From positions 1 through 47,755 of the forward strand of contig QZIU01000017.1 of the NCBI GenBank assembly GCA_003599625.1: 47,755 bases of DNA, written 5' to 3'. The notes beneath the pieces are model-generated. The model was not told the DNA's origin, searched no databases, and saw only the letters and a program-made list of their open reading frames with translations. A program made the translations under genes and the position numbers. The stretch is from Candidatus Parcubacteria bacterium (GTDB lineage: Bacteria > Patescibacteriota > Minisyncoccia > UBA9983). How positions within the stretch are numbered: position 1 is the first letter of the stretch; every line of letters begins with the position of its first letter. Below, piece after piece: positions 32,563 to 41,300 of the stretch.

Positions 32563-32602
32563 ATCCCGCTTATAGCGGGACTTGTCCCGCTATAAGCGGG
32601 AT
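32563..32602. repeat. Perfect nested palindrome upstream of the RRM gene
   Basis: ATCCCGCTTATAGCGGGA and TCCCGCTATAAGCGGGAT are perfect 18-base complements separated by four bases. Each arm is also nearly palindromic by itself (TCCCGCT, TAT, AGCGGGA). It sits in the leader or promoter region shared by the divergent RRM and SIMPL genes. Confidence 0.8.
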
Positions 32603-32733
32603 ATCCGTCCTATCCGCCGATGGCGAAGGAGCGGAACGAACACCTACAGATTTGAAATTAATTGTAACAGGTTTTAACAAAAAAAGCAAATTATCAGCTA
32701 AATCCCCCGTTTTCAGCGGGGCAAGCAACCATA

Positions 32734-33513
32734 ATGGACAAGCAAATAAAGAATTATTTCGGAATCGGAGCCATAGCCTCCATGGGCATTCTGGCGATAT
32801 CCGCTTTGATATTCGCCGCCATTTATTATAAGTCGATCGAGCCTTCTTCCTATCGAAGCTTTTCCGTTCAAGGTGAAGGCAAAGTTACGGCCACGCCAAA
32901 TGTGGCTCAATTTTCCTTTTCCGTAACGACGGAAGGCGGCAAGGACATAGGAGCCATTCAAAACGAGAACTCGCAAAAGGCCAACCAAGCCATCGCCTTT
33001 ATTAAAAACAACGGAGTTGAAGATAGCGACATAAAGACCGTCAACTATGATTTGCAGCCTAGGTATCAATATTTCAGCTGTCCGGCAACCGAAAAGAACT
33101 CTTCCTCCAGACCGTGCCCCCCGCCGGAAATTGTCGGATACACCGTATCGCAAACGATCTTCGTGAAAGTCAGGGATTTTGATAAAATAAGTTCTCTCAT
33201 GAGCGGCATCGTGCAAAGCGGGGTCAATTCCATTTCCAGTCTTTCTTTCGTCATAGACGACATGACGGAGCTTGAAAGTCAGGCCAGGGAAACGGCCATC
33301 GAAGCGGCTATCATCAAAGCAGAATCGATATCTTCCTCGGGAAACTTCAAACTTGGAAAAATATTGTCGATAAACGAAGGCTACGCTCCGATATACGGCC
33401 TGTATGAGAAAGGCTTTAACATGGTTTCCTCAGACGCGGCGATAGCTCCGGAAATAGAGCCTGGCTCACAGGAAGTGAAGGTGACGGTTACACTTACTTA
33501 CGAGATAAGATAA
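32734..33513 (+). CDS. SIMPL domain (DUF541) protein
   Basis: The 259-residue product has an N-terminal membrane anchor (about residues 9-31, IGAIASMGILAISALIFAAI) and a SIMPL domain. Typical text includes FSVQGEGKVTATPNVAQFSFSV at the start, NNGVEDSDIKTVNYDLQPRY, SFVIDDMTELESQARETAIEAAI and the closing QEVKVTVTLTYEIR. Domain proteins of this family form oligomers at the cell surface; the biochemical role is unclear. Two Cys (SCPATEKNSSSRPC) may form a disulfide bond in the loop after QPRYQY. A small CCCCG/CGGGG hairpin lies just upstream of the ATG. It is divergent from the RRM gene. Confidence 0.88.
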   Translation: MDKQIKNYFGIGAIASMGILAISALIFAAIYYKSIEPSSYRSFSVQGEGKVTATPNVAQFSFSVTTEGGKDIGAIQNENSQKANQAIAFIKNNGVEDSDIKTVNYDLQPRYQYFSCPATEKNSSSRPCPPPEIVGYTVSQTIFVKVRDFDKISSLMSGIVQSGVNSISSLSFVIDDMTELESQARETAIEAAIIKAESISSSGNFKLGKILSINEGYAPIYGLYEKGFNMVSSDAAIAPEIEPGSQEVKVTVTLTYEIR

Positions 33514-33519
33514 AAGTGA

Positions 33520-33607
33520 CTAGGTTAGGGACTAGGGACTAGTTTAATCTAATGCCTAACACCTAAATCCCTAAAGCCTAGAAACTAACACCTAGTTCCT
33601 AGTCCCT
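33520..33607. repeat. CTAGTCCC/TTAGG-type degenerate repeats
   Basis: Short words such as AGGGACTAGGGACTAG and CCTAGTTCCTAGTCCCTA make an imperfect inverted repeat in the 101-base gap between the SIMPL and DUF167 genes. They resemble the tandem array at the end of uvrC. Confidence 0.6.
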
Positions 33608-33614
33608 ATTTCTT

Positions 33615-33833
33615 ATGAGAATATCCGTAAAAGCCAAAACAAATGCCAAAAAAGAATCGGTGGAAAAAGTGAGCGAGCAAGAATTCGTCGTTTCAGTCAA
33701 AGAGCCGCCGATCGAGGGACGCGCAAATTGGGCCATCTGCCGCGCGCTGGCCGAACATTTCGGCATCTCTCCATCCCGCGTCAACATTATTTCCGGCCAA
33801 AGCTCAAAGAATAAGATTATCGAGATAAAATGA
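33615..33833 (+). CDS. DUF167 (YggU-like) protein
   Basis: The 72-residue product matches the DUF167/YggU fold: MRISVKAKTNAKKESVEKV, VVSVKEPPIEGRANWAICRALAEHFGISPSRVNIISG, then SSKNKIIEI. Only the strand-helix core is present. The family has no settled function. It follows the SIMPL gene on the plus strand after a repeat-filled gap and is convergent with tgt, ending 9 bases before the tgt stop codon. Confidence 0.88.
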   Translation: MRISVKAKTNAKKESVEKVSEQEFVVSVKEPPIEGRANWAICRALAEHFGISPSRVNIISGQSSKNKIIEIK

Positions 33834-33841
33834 CAAGCAAA

Positions 33842-35095
33842 TCAAAATTTGTAGTGTTTCTCCAGTTTTTTTAAATTTGATCTTTTTCCTGAATCAATCG
33901 CTTCCCTTATTTTCCCAAATAATTTTTTGTAAAAATGGATATTGTGAATCGTGGCCAGACGCTGAGCTTCGGGAATATTTTCTTTGAACAAAATTCTCAG
34001 ATCCTTTCTCTTTATTCCCGATGAGCAGACAAAACATCCGCATCCTTTGTCCAACGCTTTTTTGTCTTTTTCAAAAACTCCTCTTTTGATATCTAACCTC
34101 CCTTCCATGGAGTAAACTGCTCCATGCCTCGCCTCTCTCGTCGGGATAACGCAATCGAAAGTGTCTATTCCCTTGCCGACCCCGATGAAGATATCCTTGA
34201 TCGCTCCAATGCCAAGCAAATGACGCGGTTTGTTTTCCGGCAAGCCGCTCAATGCCCAACCTATCACTTCTTCCATTTGCTTTTCCCCGAATGATCCGCC
34301 TATGCCGAACCCGTCAAAAGGCAAAGCGCCGATAAAAGAGGAGCTTTCTTTCCTTAGGTTTTCAAAAATTCCCCCCTGGACGATGCCATAAAGCATCTGA
34401 CCGTTTTTCTTTTTCGCTTTAAGGCATTCTTTTGCCCAGCTGTGAGTTTTCTTCAAGGATTTTTTATTGTATTCGTAATCGTGAAGCGGAGAGGTGCATT
34501 CGTCGAAAGCAAAAATGATATCCGCCCCCAAGTCTTCCTGAATCTTGATCGATTTTCTTGGCGTAAGTTCGAATTTCTTGCCGTCGTAAGTAAAAATAAC
34601 CCTGTCGGATAGGATTTTTACCGGATTCCGATCCTTTTCCAACCTGCCTGTTGGCAGGCAGGCCCGGACCCCGCCCGCCACGCAAGTTGTCTTGCTAACA
34701 TCGCGGGCAGGGGGTCGGGTGGATTTGTCCACAGGTTGTACGCAGGCGGGATTTTTTGCCGTTTTATCGACTTTGCCGATGTTGTGCTTCTTGCCCCAAC
34801 CCAGACTGAAGACTTGAAAACCGCCGCTGTCGGTCATAATCGGATTTTTGAGCGGAAACATTTTATGGAGGCCGCCAGCCTTTTTTATCTCCTTATGTTT
34901 CCCTGTCACAAAAAGATGAAAAGTGTTGGAAATGGTCAATTCCGGCGCCAAGCTGAAATAGTCCTCTTCTTTCAAGGACTTGATAAAGCCATGCGTCGCG
35001 ACGAACGCGAAATTGGGAGTTTCGACATTGCCGTGAGCTGTCTTGATAATGCCGGTACGAGCGAGGCCGAGTTTGTTTTTAATGAGGAAAGACAT
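33842..35095 (-). CDS. tgt: tRNA-guanine transglycosylase with a repeat-derived insertion
   Basis: Tgt exchanges the wobble guanine of Asp, Asn, His and Tyr tRNAs for a queuine precursor. Catalytic text is intact: MTDSGGFQVFSLG with the first Asp, FGIGGSFGEKQMEEV, and FDCVIPTREARHG with the nucleophilic Asp. The zinc site is CGCFVC followed by a later His (ATIHNIHFY). An insertion of about 45 residues after NIGKVDK (from KNPACVQP to RLEKDRNP) is encoded by a palindromic repeat at 34639-34744 that also occurs after clpB. The ATG at 35095 (MSFLIKNKLG) is preferred; another lies 15 bases upstream. The product is 417 residues against about 375 usually. Confidence 0.94.
   Translation of the reverse strand: MSFLIKNKLGLARTGIIKTAHGNVETPNFAFVATHGFIKSLKEEDYFSLAPELTISNTFHLFVTGKHKEIKKAGGLHKMFPLKNPIMTDSGGFQVFSLGWGKKHNIGKVDKTAKNPACVQPVDKSTRPPARDVSKTTCVAGGVRACLPTGRLEKDRNPVKILSDRVIFTYDGKKFELTPRKSIKIQEDLGADIIFAFDECTSPLHDYEYNKKSLKKTHSWAKECLKAKKKNGQMLYGIVQGGIFENLRKESSSFIGALPFDGFGIGGSFGEKQMEEVIGWALSGLPENKPRHLLGIGAIKDIFIGVGKGIDTFDCVIPTREARHGAVYSMEGRLDIKRGVFEKDKKALDKGCGCFVCSSGIKRKDLRILFKENIPEAQRLATIHNIHFYKKLFGKIREAIDSGKRSNLKKLEKHYKF
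34639..34744. repeat. Palindromic repeat inside tgt
   Basis: The element has outer CAACCTG/CAGGTTG arms, an inner CCTGCCTGTTGGCAGGCAGG palindrome and GCCCGC/GCGGGC pairing. It aligns over its whole length with 715-814 downstream of clpB. In tgt it is read in frame with no stop codon, giving a Cys-, Pro- and Arg-rich stretch between two conserved parts of the enzyme. Confidence 0.85.
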
Positions 35096-35107
35096 TGTAA
35101 TAATTTT

Positions 35108-35142
35108 CAATTTTCAATAACCAATTTTCAATGAATTTTCAA
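35108..35142. repeat. Dispersed AT-rich repeat before tgt (copy 1)
   Basis: These 35 bases, made of CAATTTTCAATAACC followed by CAATTTTCAATGAATTTTCAA-like text, are identical to 38250-38284 before dnaG. In both places the repeat continues into self-complementary AATTTTCAATTGAAAATT text. Both copies lie just upstream of a minus-strand start codon. Confidence 0.85.
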
Positions 35143-35253
35143 TTGAAAATTGAATCATTTAATCTTTGATTGCAAAATTGCAAAATTGCAAAATTGAATA
35201 TTAGACCTGGAAAAATTTTAACCCTGTCATCATTTTACGCCAAACAAAGTGTC

Positions 35254-36429
35254 TTAGTAACTCTTCAATCTTTCCGCTTTCTCATGCTGCCTGATCTTCT
35301 CAAGCGCCTTGGCTTCTATCTGCCTGATTCGTTCTCTGGTCACGCCGAATTCTTTGCCCACTTCCTCAAGAGTGTGCACAATGCCGTCCCCCAAGCCGAA
35401 TCTCATCTGCAAAATTTTCTGTTCCTTCGGGCTGAGATCGTTCAGAATATCCTGGAACTGGTCGGCCAGGATCTTTTGCGCCGTCTGCTGATCGGACGAC
35501 AAGATCTTGTCGTCTCTTATGAAGTCGCCCAAAGTGGATTCTTCGTCATCGCCCACCGGCGCTTCGAAGGAAACCGTGCTTTGGTCTATCTTCTGGATGT
35601 GATGGATTTTGTCCACCTCCATATTCATTTCCGCGGCGATCTCCTCCGGAAGAGGGTCCCTTCCGAGATCCTGGGACAGCCTTCTGAGAACTTGCTTGTA
35701 TTTTGAGATAGTCTCCATCATGTGCACCGGGATCCTGATCGTCCTGGCCTGATCGGCTATCGCCCTTGTGATAGCCTGCCTGATCCACCAGGTGGCGTAA
35801 GTGGAGAATTTGAAACCCTTTCGCCAGTTGAACTTTTCCACCGCTCGGAACAGGCCGAAATTTCCCTCCTGGATAAGATCAAGAATGGAAAGATCCGGAC
35901 TTCGGCCCACATATTTTTTGGCGATGGAAACCACCAGCCTTAAATTGGCTTTTATTAAAATATTTTTCGCCTCTTCATCTCCCTCCTCTATCCTTCGGGC
36001 AAGCTCTCTTTCTTTGGCCGCTTCTATCAAAGGAATTTTACCAATTTCCCTGAGATACATTTGAACGGCATCTATCGATTCCTTATCCAGACCCTGCTCC
36101 AATTTCTTGGCGTCCTGATCCGATTCGATCAGATCCTTGCTCTCGATCACATCTATCCCGGACTCCTGAAAAGTGTCGTAAATATCATCCAGGAGCATCA
36201 CGTCCTCTTCTATCGAGGGGAACTCTTTGAGTATTTCGCTGTAAGTTATGAAGCCGCGACTCTTGCCTTTCTTAAGAAGATGATCTATCTTGATCTTCAC
36301 TTCATCCCCCTTGCTTTTCTTGGGTTGGGCGGGCTTCGCCTTGGCCGACTTTGACGCAGCTTTTTTTTGGATTTTTTTCCCTAAAGCTTTTTTAGTTGTC
36401 TTTTTAGATGATTTGGTTTCTTTTTTCAT
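35254..36429 (-). CDS. rpoD: Primary sigma factor RpoD
   Basis: This is the housekeeping sigma factor that directs RNA polymerase to promoters. The 391-residue product has a Lys-rich N-terminus, region 1.1 (about 45-110), region 1.2 ([16 protein letters not shown]), region 2 ([51 protein letters not shown]), region 3 and region 4.2 ([28 protein letters not shown]). It is a full but compact sigma-70. The ATG at 36429 gives [10 protein letters not shown]; an upstream ATG runs through a hairpin repeat and was not used. The gene follows dnaG on the same strand, as in the classic dnaG-rpoD order. Confidence 0.96.
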   Translation of the reverse strand: MKKETKSSKKTTKKALGKKIQKKAASKSAKAKPAQPKKSKGDEVKIKIDHLLKKGKSRGFITYSEILKEFPSIEEDVMLLDDIYDTFQESGIDVIESKDLIESDQDAKKLEQGLDKESIDAVQMYLREIGKIPLIEAAKERELARRIEEGDEEAKNILIKANLRLVVSIAKKYVGRSPDLSILDLIQEGNFGLFRAVEKFNWRKGFKFSTYATWWIRQAITRAIADQARTIRIPVHMMETISKYKQVLRRLSQDLGRDPLPEEIAAEMNMEVDKIHHIQKIDQSTVSFEAPVGDDEESTLGDFIRDDKILSSDQQTAQKILADQFQDILNDLSPKEQKILQMRFGLGDGIVHTLEEVGKEFGVTRERIRQIEAKALEKIRQHEKAERLKSY

Positions 36430-36445
36430 TTTGAGTCCGACTAAT

Positions 36446-36512
36446 GGAAAATATTTGGCAGTCACGCCAGTCCCGATTCCAGCGAGGACTGTCGCGGTCG
36501 GCCAAGTTTTCC
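36446..36512. repeat. Hairpin repeat in the rpoD leader, related to type 4
   Basis: GGAAAATATTTGGC pairs with GCCAAGTTTTCC apart from an internal bulge. Inside is CAGTCC with GGACTG. The words TTGGCAGTC and GGTCGGCCAA match the outer arms of 17896-17969, while the inner part differs. It lies between the dnaG stop and the rpoD start. Confidence 0.7.
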
Positions 36513-36522
36513 GCAGTTTTTG

Positions 36523-38238
36523 CTACTGATATTGATTTAATTTTTTTGTAAGATCATGAAAATCGGATAGATAAGAATCCAATTTGGATTCCCCTCCCTG
36601 ACTTCCGCCTTCGGCGACCAATTCCAGTTCTCTGATTTTTCCGGTTATCTCCTCCAGCCTCATTTTTATTTCCTCCTTTTCCGAGTCTTTTTTAAGTTTT
36701 AATATCTCGTCCTTCAGGGAAGAACACCCTTCAAAGTTAAGCTCCGCTTCCAAGCCAAGACGATCCTTTTCTTCCTGGAGCAGGACGGACAATACCGATT
36801 CCCTTGAAGTTAGAACTTCATCGACCAAGGACTTAATCTCCGCGTCAGAGGAATTTTTTTGCCACAAAGCGAACCCAAGAAGACGGCTGAGCGCGACTTC
36901 GAGCCTCGTTTTTTTTAAAGGTTTTTTATAACCATAATTCTCTTCTTTTCCGCGGGTTTTGTCAAATATAGGGGGCTTTGCCTTCTTTATTTCTTCCCAA
37001 ACTGCTTCCTCGGCCACCCTGAATTTATCGGCGATCTTTTTCGCCCACTGGGCCTTCTCGATCGCGCTGGGCAGAATGGCGATGTAAGGCAGAATCCTGT
37101 TTTCCACATCCTTTCTTTCAACCAATGTTTCCAGATAAAAATCTATGACATTTTTTGCTTCGGTTACCGCTTTTACCCAAGATTCCGGGTCGTCCATAAC
37201 GGCGTCGGCCGGATCCTTTCCCGAAGGGGAAACCGCGGCCTTGACCTGAAATCCTTCCGCCAGGGCCATGTCGATCCCCTTTCCGGAAGCCCTCGCTCCG
37301 GCCTCATCCCGGTCAAAAGCCATCACCAGTTTGTCAGTCAAGCGCTTTATGAGCTTCAGATGTTCGCCCGTCAAGGCCGTCCCGGATACCGCCACGGTGT
37401 TTATAACACCGGCCTGATGAGACATGACGACATCCATTTGCCCTTCCACGATCACGCAAAAATCTTTCCTTCTTATGTCATTCTTGGCTTTATCAAAGCC
37501 GTAAAGAAGTCTGGATTTGTCATAAAGAATCGTTTGAGGAGTGTTGATGTATTTGCCGGAATCAGCCGGCTGGTCGCCGAATATTCTTCCGCTGAAACCT
37601 ACGATCTGCCCCGAAGCGTTCGCTAGAGGAAACATTACGCGGCTCCTGAACCGGTCATGATAATTAGGTTGTAGGCTGTAGCTTGTAGCTTGTAGGTCGG
37701 AAGAAGATTTAATAATCATGCCGGATTTTTCCATTTCCGCCGCGGAGTATCCCCTTCCCTTCAAATGGTCGAACAGATTTCTCCAGCCAGCCGGAGCAAA
37801 ACCGATCTGAAACGCCTTTGCCGTCTCCCCCTTCATTCCTCTCTTTTTAAGATAATCGATGACATCCTGATTTTTCTTCAATTCCGCTTGGAAGAATTTA
37901 GCCGACTCTTCAAGCAAAGAGATCAGCCTTTGCCTCTCGCTTTGTTCGGTTTTGTTTATCTTTTGGATCTCAATGCCTGCCTTGTCGGCCAAAATTTTCA
38001 AAGCTTCGTAGAACTCCACACCCTCTATCTCCATCACAAAGCTGAACATGTCTCCTCCCCTGGAGCAGCCGAAGCAATGCCATGACTCTCTTGTCGGAGA
38101 AACGAAGAAGGACGGCGTTCTTTCGCTGTGAAAAGGGCAGTTGGCTTTGTAGTTCGTTCCCGCCTGCTGGAGTTTTACATAGGTCTGCACTACGTCGACA
38201 ATATGAAGCCTAGATTTTATTTGTTCGACGGTAGACAT
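36523..38238 (-). CDS. dnaG: DNA primase DnaG with a short repeat-derived insertion
   Basis: DnaG makes RNA primers for replication. The 571-residue product has the CHC2 zinc-binding domain (CPFH at 34-37, CFGC at 55-58), the catalytic core with the TOPRIM Glu and Asp motifs (CVIVEGQMDVVMSHQ and MAFDRDEAGARASG), and a C-terminal region for helicase contact. At about residues 180-192 the stretch LQATSYSLQPN, between IIKSSSD and YHDRFRSRVMFP, is encoded by a CTACAAG microrepeat and appears absent from other primases. The gene lies between rpoC and rpoD. The start ATG at 38238 gives MSTVEQIKSRL, as usual. Confidence 0.95.
   Translation of the reverse strand: MSTVEQIKSRLHIVDVVQTYVKLQQAGTNYKANCPFHSERTPSFFVSPTRESWHCFGCSRGGDMFSFVMEIEGVEFYEALKILADKAGIEIQKINKTEQSERQRLISLLEESAKFFQAELKKNQDVIDYLKKRGMKGETAKAFQIGFAPAGWRNLFDHLKGRGYSAAEMEKSGMIIKSSSDLQATSYSLQPNYHDRFRSRVMFPLANASGQIVGFSGRIFGDQPADSGKYINTPQTILYDKSRLLYGFDKAKNDIRRKDFCVIVEGQMDVVMSHQAGVINTVAVSGTALTGEHLKLIKRLTDKLVMAFDRDEAGARASGKGIDMALAEGFQVKAAVSPSGKDPADAVMDDPESWVKAVTEAKNVIDFYLETLVERKDVENRILPYIAILPSAIEKAQWAKKIADKFRVAEEAVWEEIKKAKPPIFDKTRGKEENYGYKKPLKKTRLEVALSRLLGFALWQKNSSDAEIKSLVDEVLTSRESVLSVLLQEEKDRLGLEAELNFEGCSSLKDEILKLKKDSEKEEIKMRLEEITGKIRELELVAEGGSQGGESKLDSYLSDFHDLTKKLNQYQ
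37668..37697. repeat. TTGTAG microrepeat inside dnaG
   Basis: Four 6-7-base units (TTGTAG, CTGTAG, TTGTAG, TTGTAG) lie in tandem and are read in frame on the minus strand as LQATSYSLQ. TatD has a comparable TTACAAG run encoding LQVTSFALQ at about 15270-15297. Confidence 0.7.
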
Positions 38239-38249
38239 AAGCTAATTAT

Positions 38250-38284
38250 CAATTTTCAATAACCAATTTTCAATGAATTTTCAA
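38250..38284. repeat. Dispersed AT-rich repeat before dnaG (copy 2)
   Basis: Identical over 35 bases to 35108-35142. It fills much of the 114-base gap between rpoC and dnaG and is followed by further TTGAAAATT and AATTTTCAA words that can pair. Confidence 0.85.
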
Positions 38285-38352
38285 ATTTTTCAATTGAAAA
38301 TTTAAATTATTGAACATTGATTGAAAATTGTAAAATTGAAAAATTGAAAATT

Positions 38353-41300
38353 CTACTCCCCCTTACTTTCAGATTCAATGACTTCCTCTTCTTTCACATA
38401 CTCTCTCCTGAATCCCGTCCCTGCCGGGATCAGCCTTCCGACAATAACGTTCTCTTTCAATCCTCTGAGCTTGTCTTCTCCTCCCACTACGGCTGTCTTG
38501 ATCAAAACGCGGGCCGTATCCTGGAATGAAGCCGCCGACAAGAAGCTGGCGGTGGACAAAGCCACTTTGGCTATAGGCATGACTATTTGTTCGACGGTGG
38601 CCGAAGGCTTGCCGTCTTGCTCGGCTTTTTCGTTGGCTTCGGTTATTTTGCGAGCGTCCGCCAATTCTCCCAAATTAAGATCCGTCTCGCCGACATCAAG
38701 AACTTTGAACCTCGAGAACATCTGTCGGATGATGACTTCGATATGCTTTTCGTTGATCGTGGCGCCTTGCATGGCATAAACCTTGTCCACTTCCTTGAGA
38801 ATGTACTCCTGGGTTTTATCCTTTCCCGCTATGGCGAAATATTCTTTGATATTCAGGGAACCGTCCGTCAGGACATCGCCTTGTTTTATCTTGTCTCCTT
38901 TTTTGACGGTAATAAATCTGGCAAAAGGAATGTAGAATTTTTTCGATTCCTCCTTGCCTTTGGCCGTTTCCCTCTCGATCAGAACGGTAATAACCTTATC
39001 GGCGGTTTTCGCCTCAGGCCCCTCGGTCACGCTTTCGATGTCTATGATCTCTCCGTCAACATCGCAAACGACAGCCGGATTCTTCGGATTTCTGAGCTCG
39101 AAAATTTCTTCGATACGAGGAAGACCCATGGTGATGTCTCCTCCGACCGCGATACCTCCTTTGTGGAAAGTCTTCATGGTCAGCTGAGTGCCCGGCTCTC
39201 CCACAGCCTGCGCCGCGACGATACCGACAGCTTCGCCGATGTTTATTTCTTTGTTGGTTCCAAGATCGTAACCGTAACATTTCTTGCAGATGCCTCTTTT
39301 GGCCTGGCAGGTTATCGGGGAGAAGATCTTGACCTCCTCGATCTCCGGATCGGCTTCAAGGCGCTTGGCGTCCGTGACGCTCAAAAGATGACCTTTCTTG
39401 AGAGTCCCGGCGGATGAGACAAGCGTCCTGCCGAAGATCCTGGCGGAAAATTTCTTTCCGTAACTTTCCACCCTTTTTCTCGATATCGTTATGCCCTCTT
39501 TCTCTCCGCAGTCTTCTTCGCCGATGACCACGTCGTGAGAGACATCTATAAGCCTTCTTGTCAAGTAGCCGGCTTTCGAGGTCTTGAGCGCCGTGTCAGC
39601 TTCTCCTTTTCTCGCTCCGTGAGTGGTAATGAAATATTCCAAGATTCCCAGCCCTTCTTTGTAGCTTGATCTGACGGGAAAATCGATGATCTTGCCAGCC
39701 GGGTTCACCATCAGACCCTTCATGCCCGTCATCTGGGCCAACTGACTAAGCGTGCCTCGGGCGGCCGACGAGATCATGGCGTAGATCGGACCCATCTTGT
39801 CTATGGCGCCGGGCACCAATTCTTCGATCTTATTTTTCGCTCCCTGCCAAATTTCTATGACTTTGTTATACCTTTCCGAGTCGGTCAGCAAGCCTTCCTG
39901 GTATTGATTCTTGATCTCGTTGGCTTCTTTCTCGGCTTGCGCCAGGATCTCTCCTTTCTTGACCGGAATCCTCACGTCTTGATAACCCCAGCTGATGCCT
40001 GAAGCGGTGGCGTATTTGAATCCGAACTCCTTGATCTTGTCAAGAATATCGGGAGTGGCGTCAATGCCGTATTTTTCTATAAGCTGCGCGACGAGCTTTG
40101 AAAGAGCTTTCTTGCCCAGCTCTTCGTTGATATACGGGAAATCTTCCGGAAGTATGCCGTTGAAGAGCAGTCTTCCGACAGTCGTCTCCAAAAATCCTCC
40201 CTCGCCTTTGTATTTCGTCGCTTCGTTCGATTGAATTTTAATTTTAGCTCTTATGTCCGTCTTGCCGAAATCGTTAGCAAGGATCGCGTCGGCCGGATCG
40301 GAGTAATAATTTCCTTCTCCTTGGGCGCCTTCCTTGACGCCGGTGAGCCAATAACAACCCAAAACCATGTCCTGGGAAGGATCCACCACCGGATCTCCGC
40401 TTCCCGGCTTAAGCAAATTTTTGACGGATGCTATGATGTCCCGCGCTTCGGCCTGAGCCTCCTCGCCAAGAGGAACGTGAACGGCCATCTGATCCCCGTC
40501 GAAGTCGGCATTGAAAGCGTGACAAACCATCGGATGCAGCTGGATGGCGTTTCCTTCTATAAGCACCGGCTGGAAGGCCTGGATGCTCAATCTGTGCAAA
40601 GACGGCGCCCTGTTGAGAAGCACTCTTTTGTCTTTGATGATCTCTTCCAAAATGGCCCAGACTTCGGGAATTTTCTCGTCGATCAATTTGCCGGCTCCTC
40701 TGATGTTGTAAGCGATCTCTCGTTTGATAAGTTCGGCGATCACAAATGGCCTGAAAAGTTCCAGCGCCATGTGCTTCGGCAACCCGCACTGGCTCATCTT
40801 GAGATCCGGGCCGACAACGATAACGGACCTTCCCGAATAGTCGACTCTTTTGCCGAGCAAGTTTTGCCTGAACCTTCCGGGCTTGCCTTTCAGCATTTCA
40901 GCCAGTGACTTAAGCGGTCTTCGCTGGCCTTGAGCCATGGCCAAGTTCTGTCCTTTTCTCATGGTGTTGTCTATCAAAGCGTCAACGGCTTCCTGCAAAA
41001 TTCTTTTTTCGTTTCGGCAAATAACCTCCGGCGCTTTTATTTCCACCAGTTTTTTAAGCCTGTTGTTTCTGTTGATGACCCTCCGGTAAAGGTCGTTCAG
41101 GTCGGAAGTGGCGTGCCTTCCTCCGTCGAGAGCCACCATCGGCCTTAAGGACGGCGGGATGACGGGCAGCGTGGTCAAAAACATCCATTCCGGCCTGATA
41201 GCGGCGCTCTTCATCGATTTCAAAAGGTTGATCCTGGCGACATACTTGAGTTTGTCCTGGCCGGTTGCCGCCTGGAGTTGAGGTTCGAGTTTTTTCCGGA

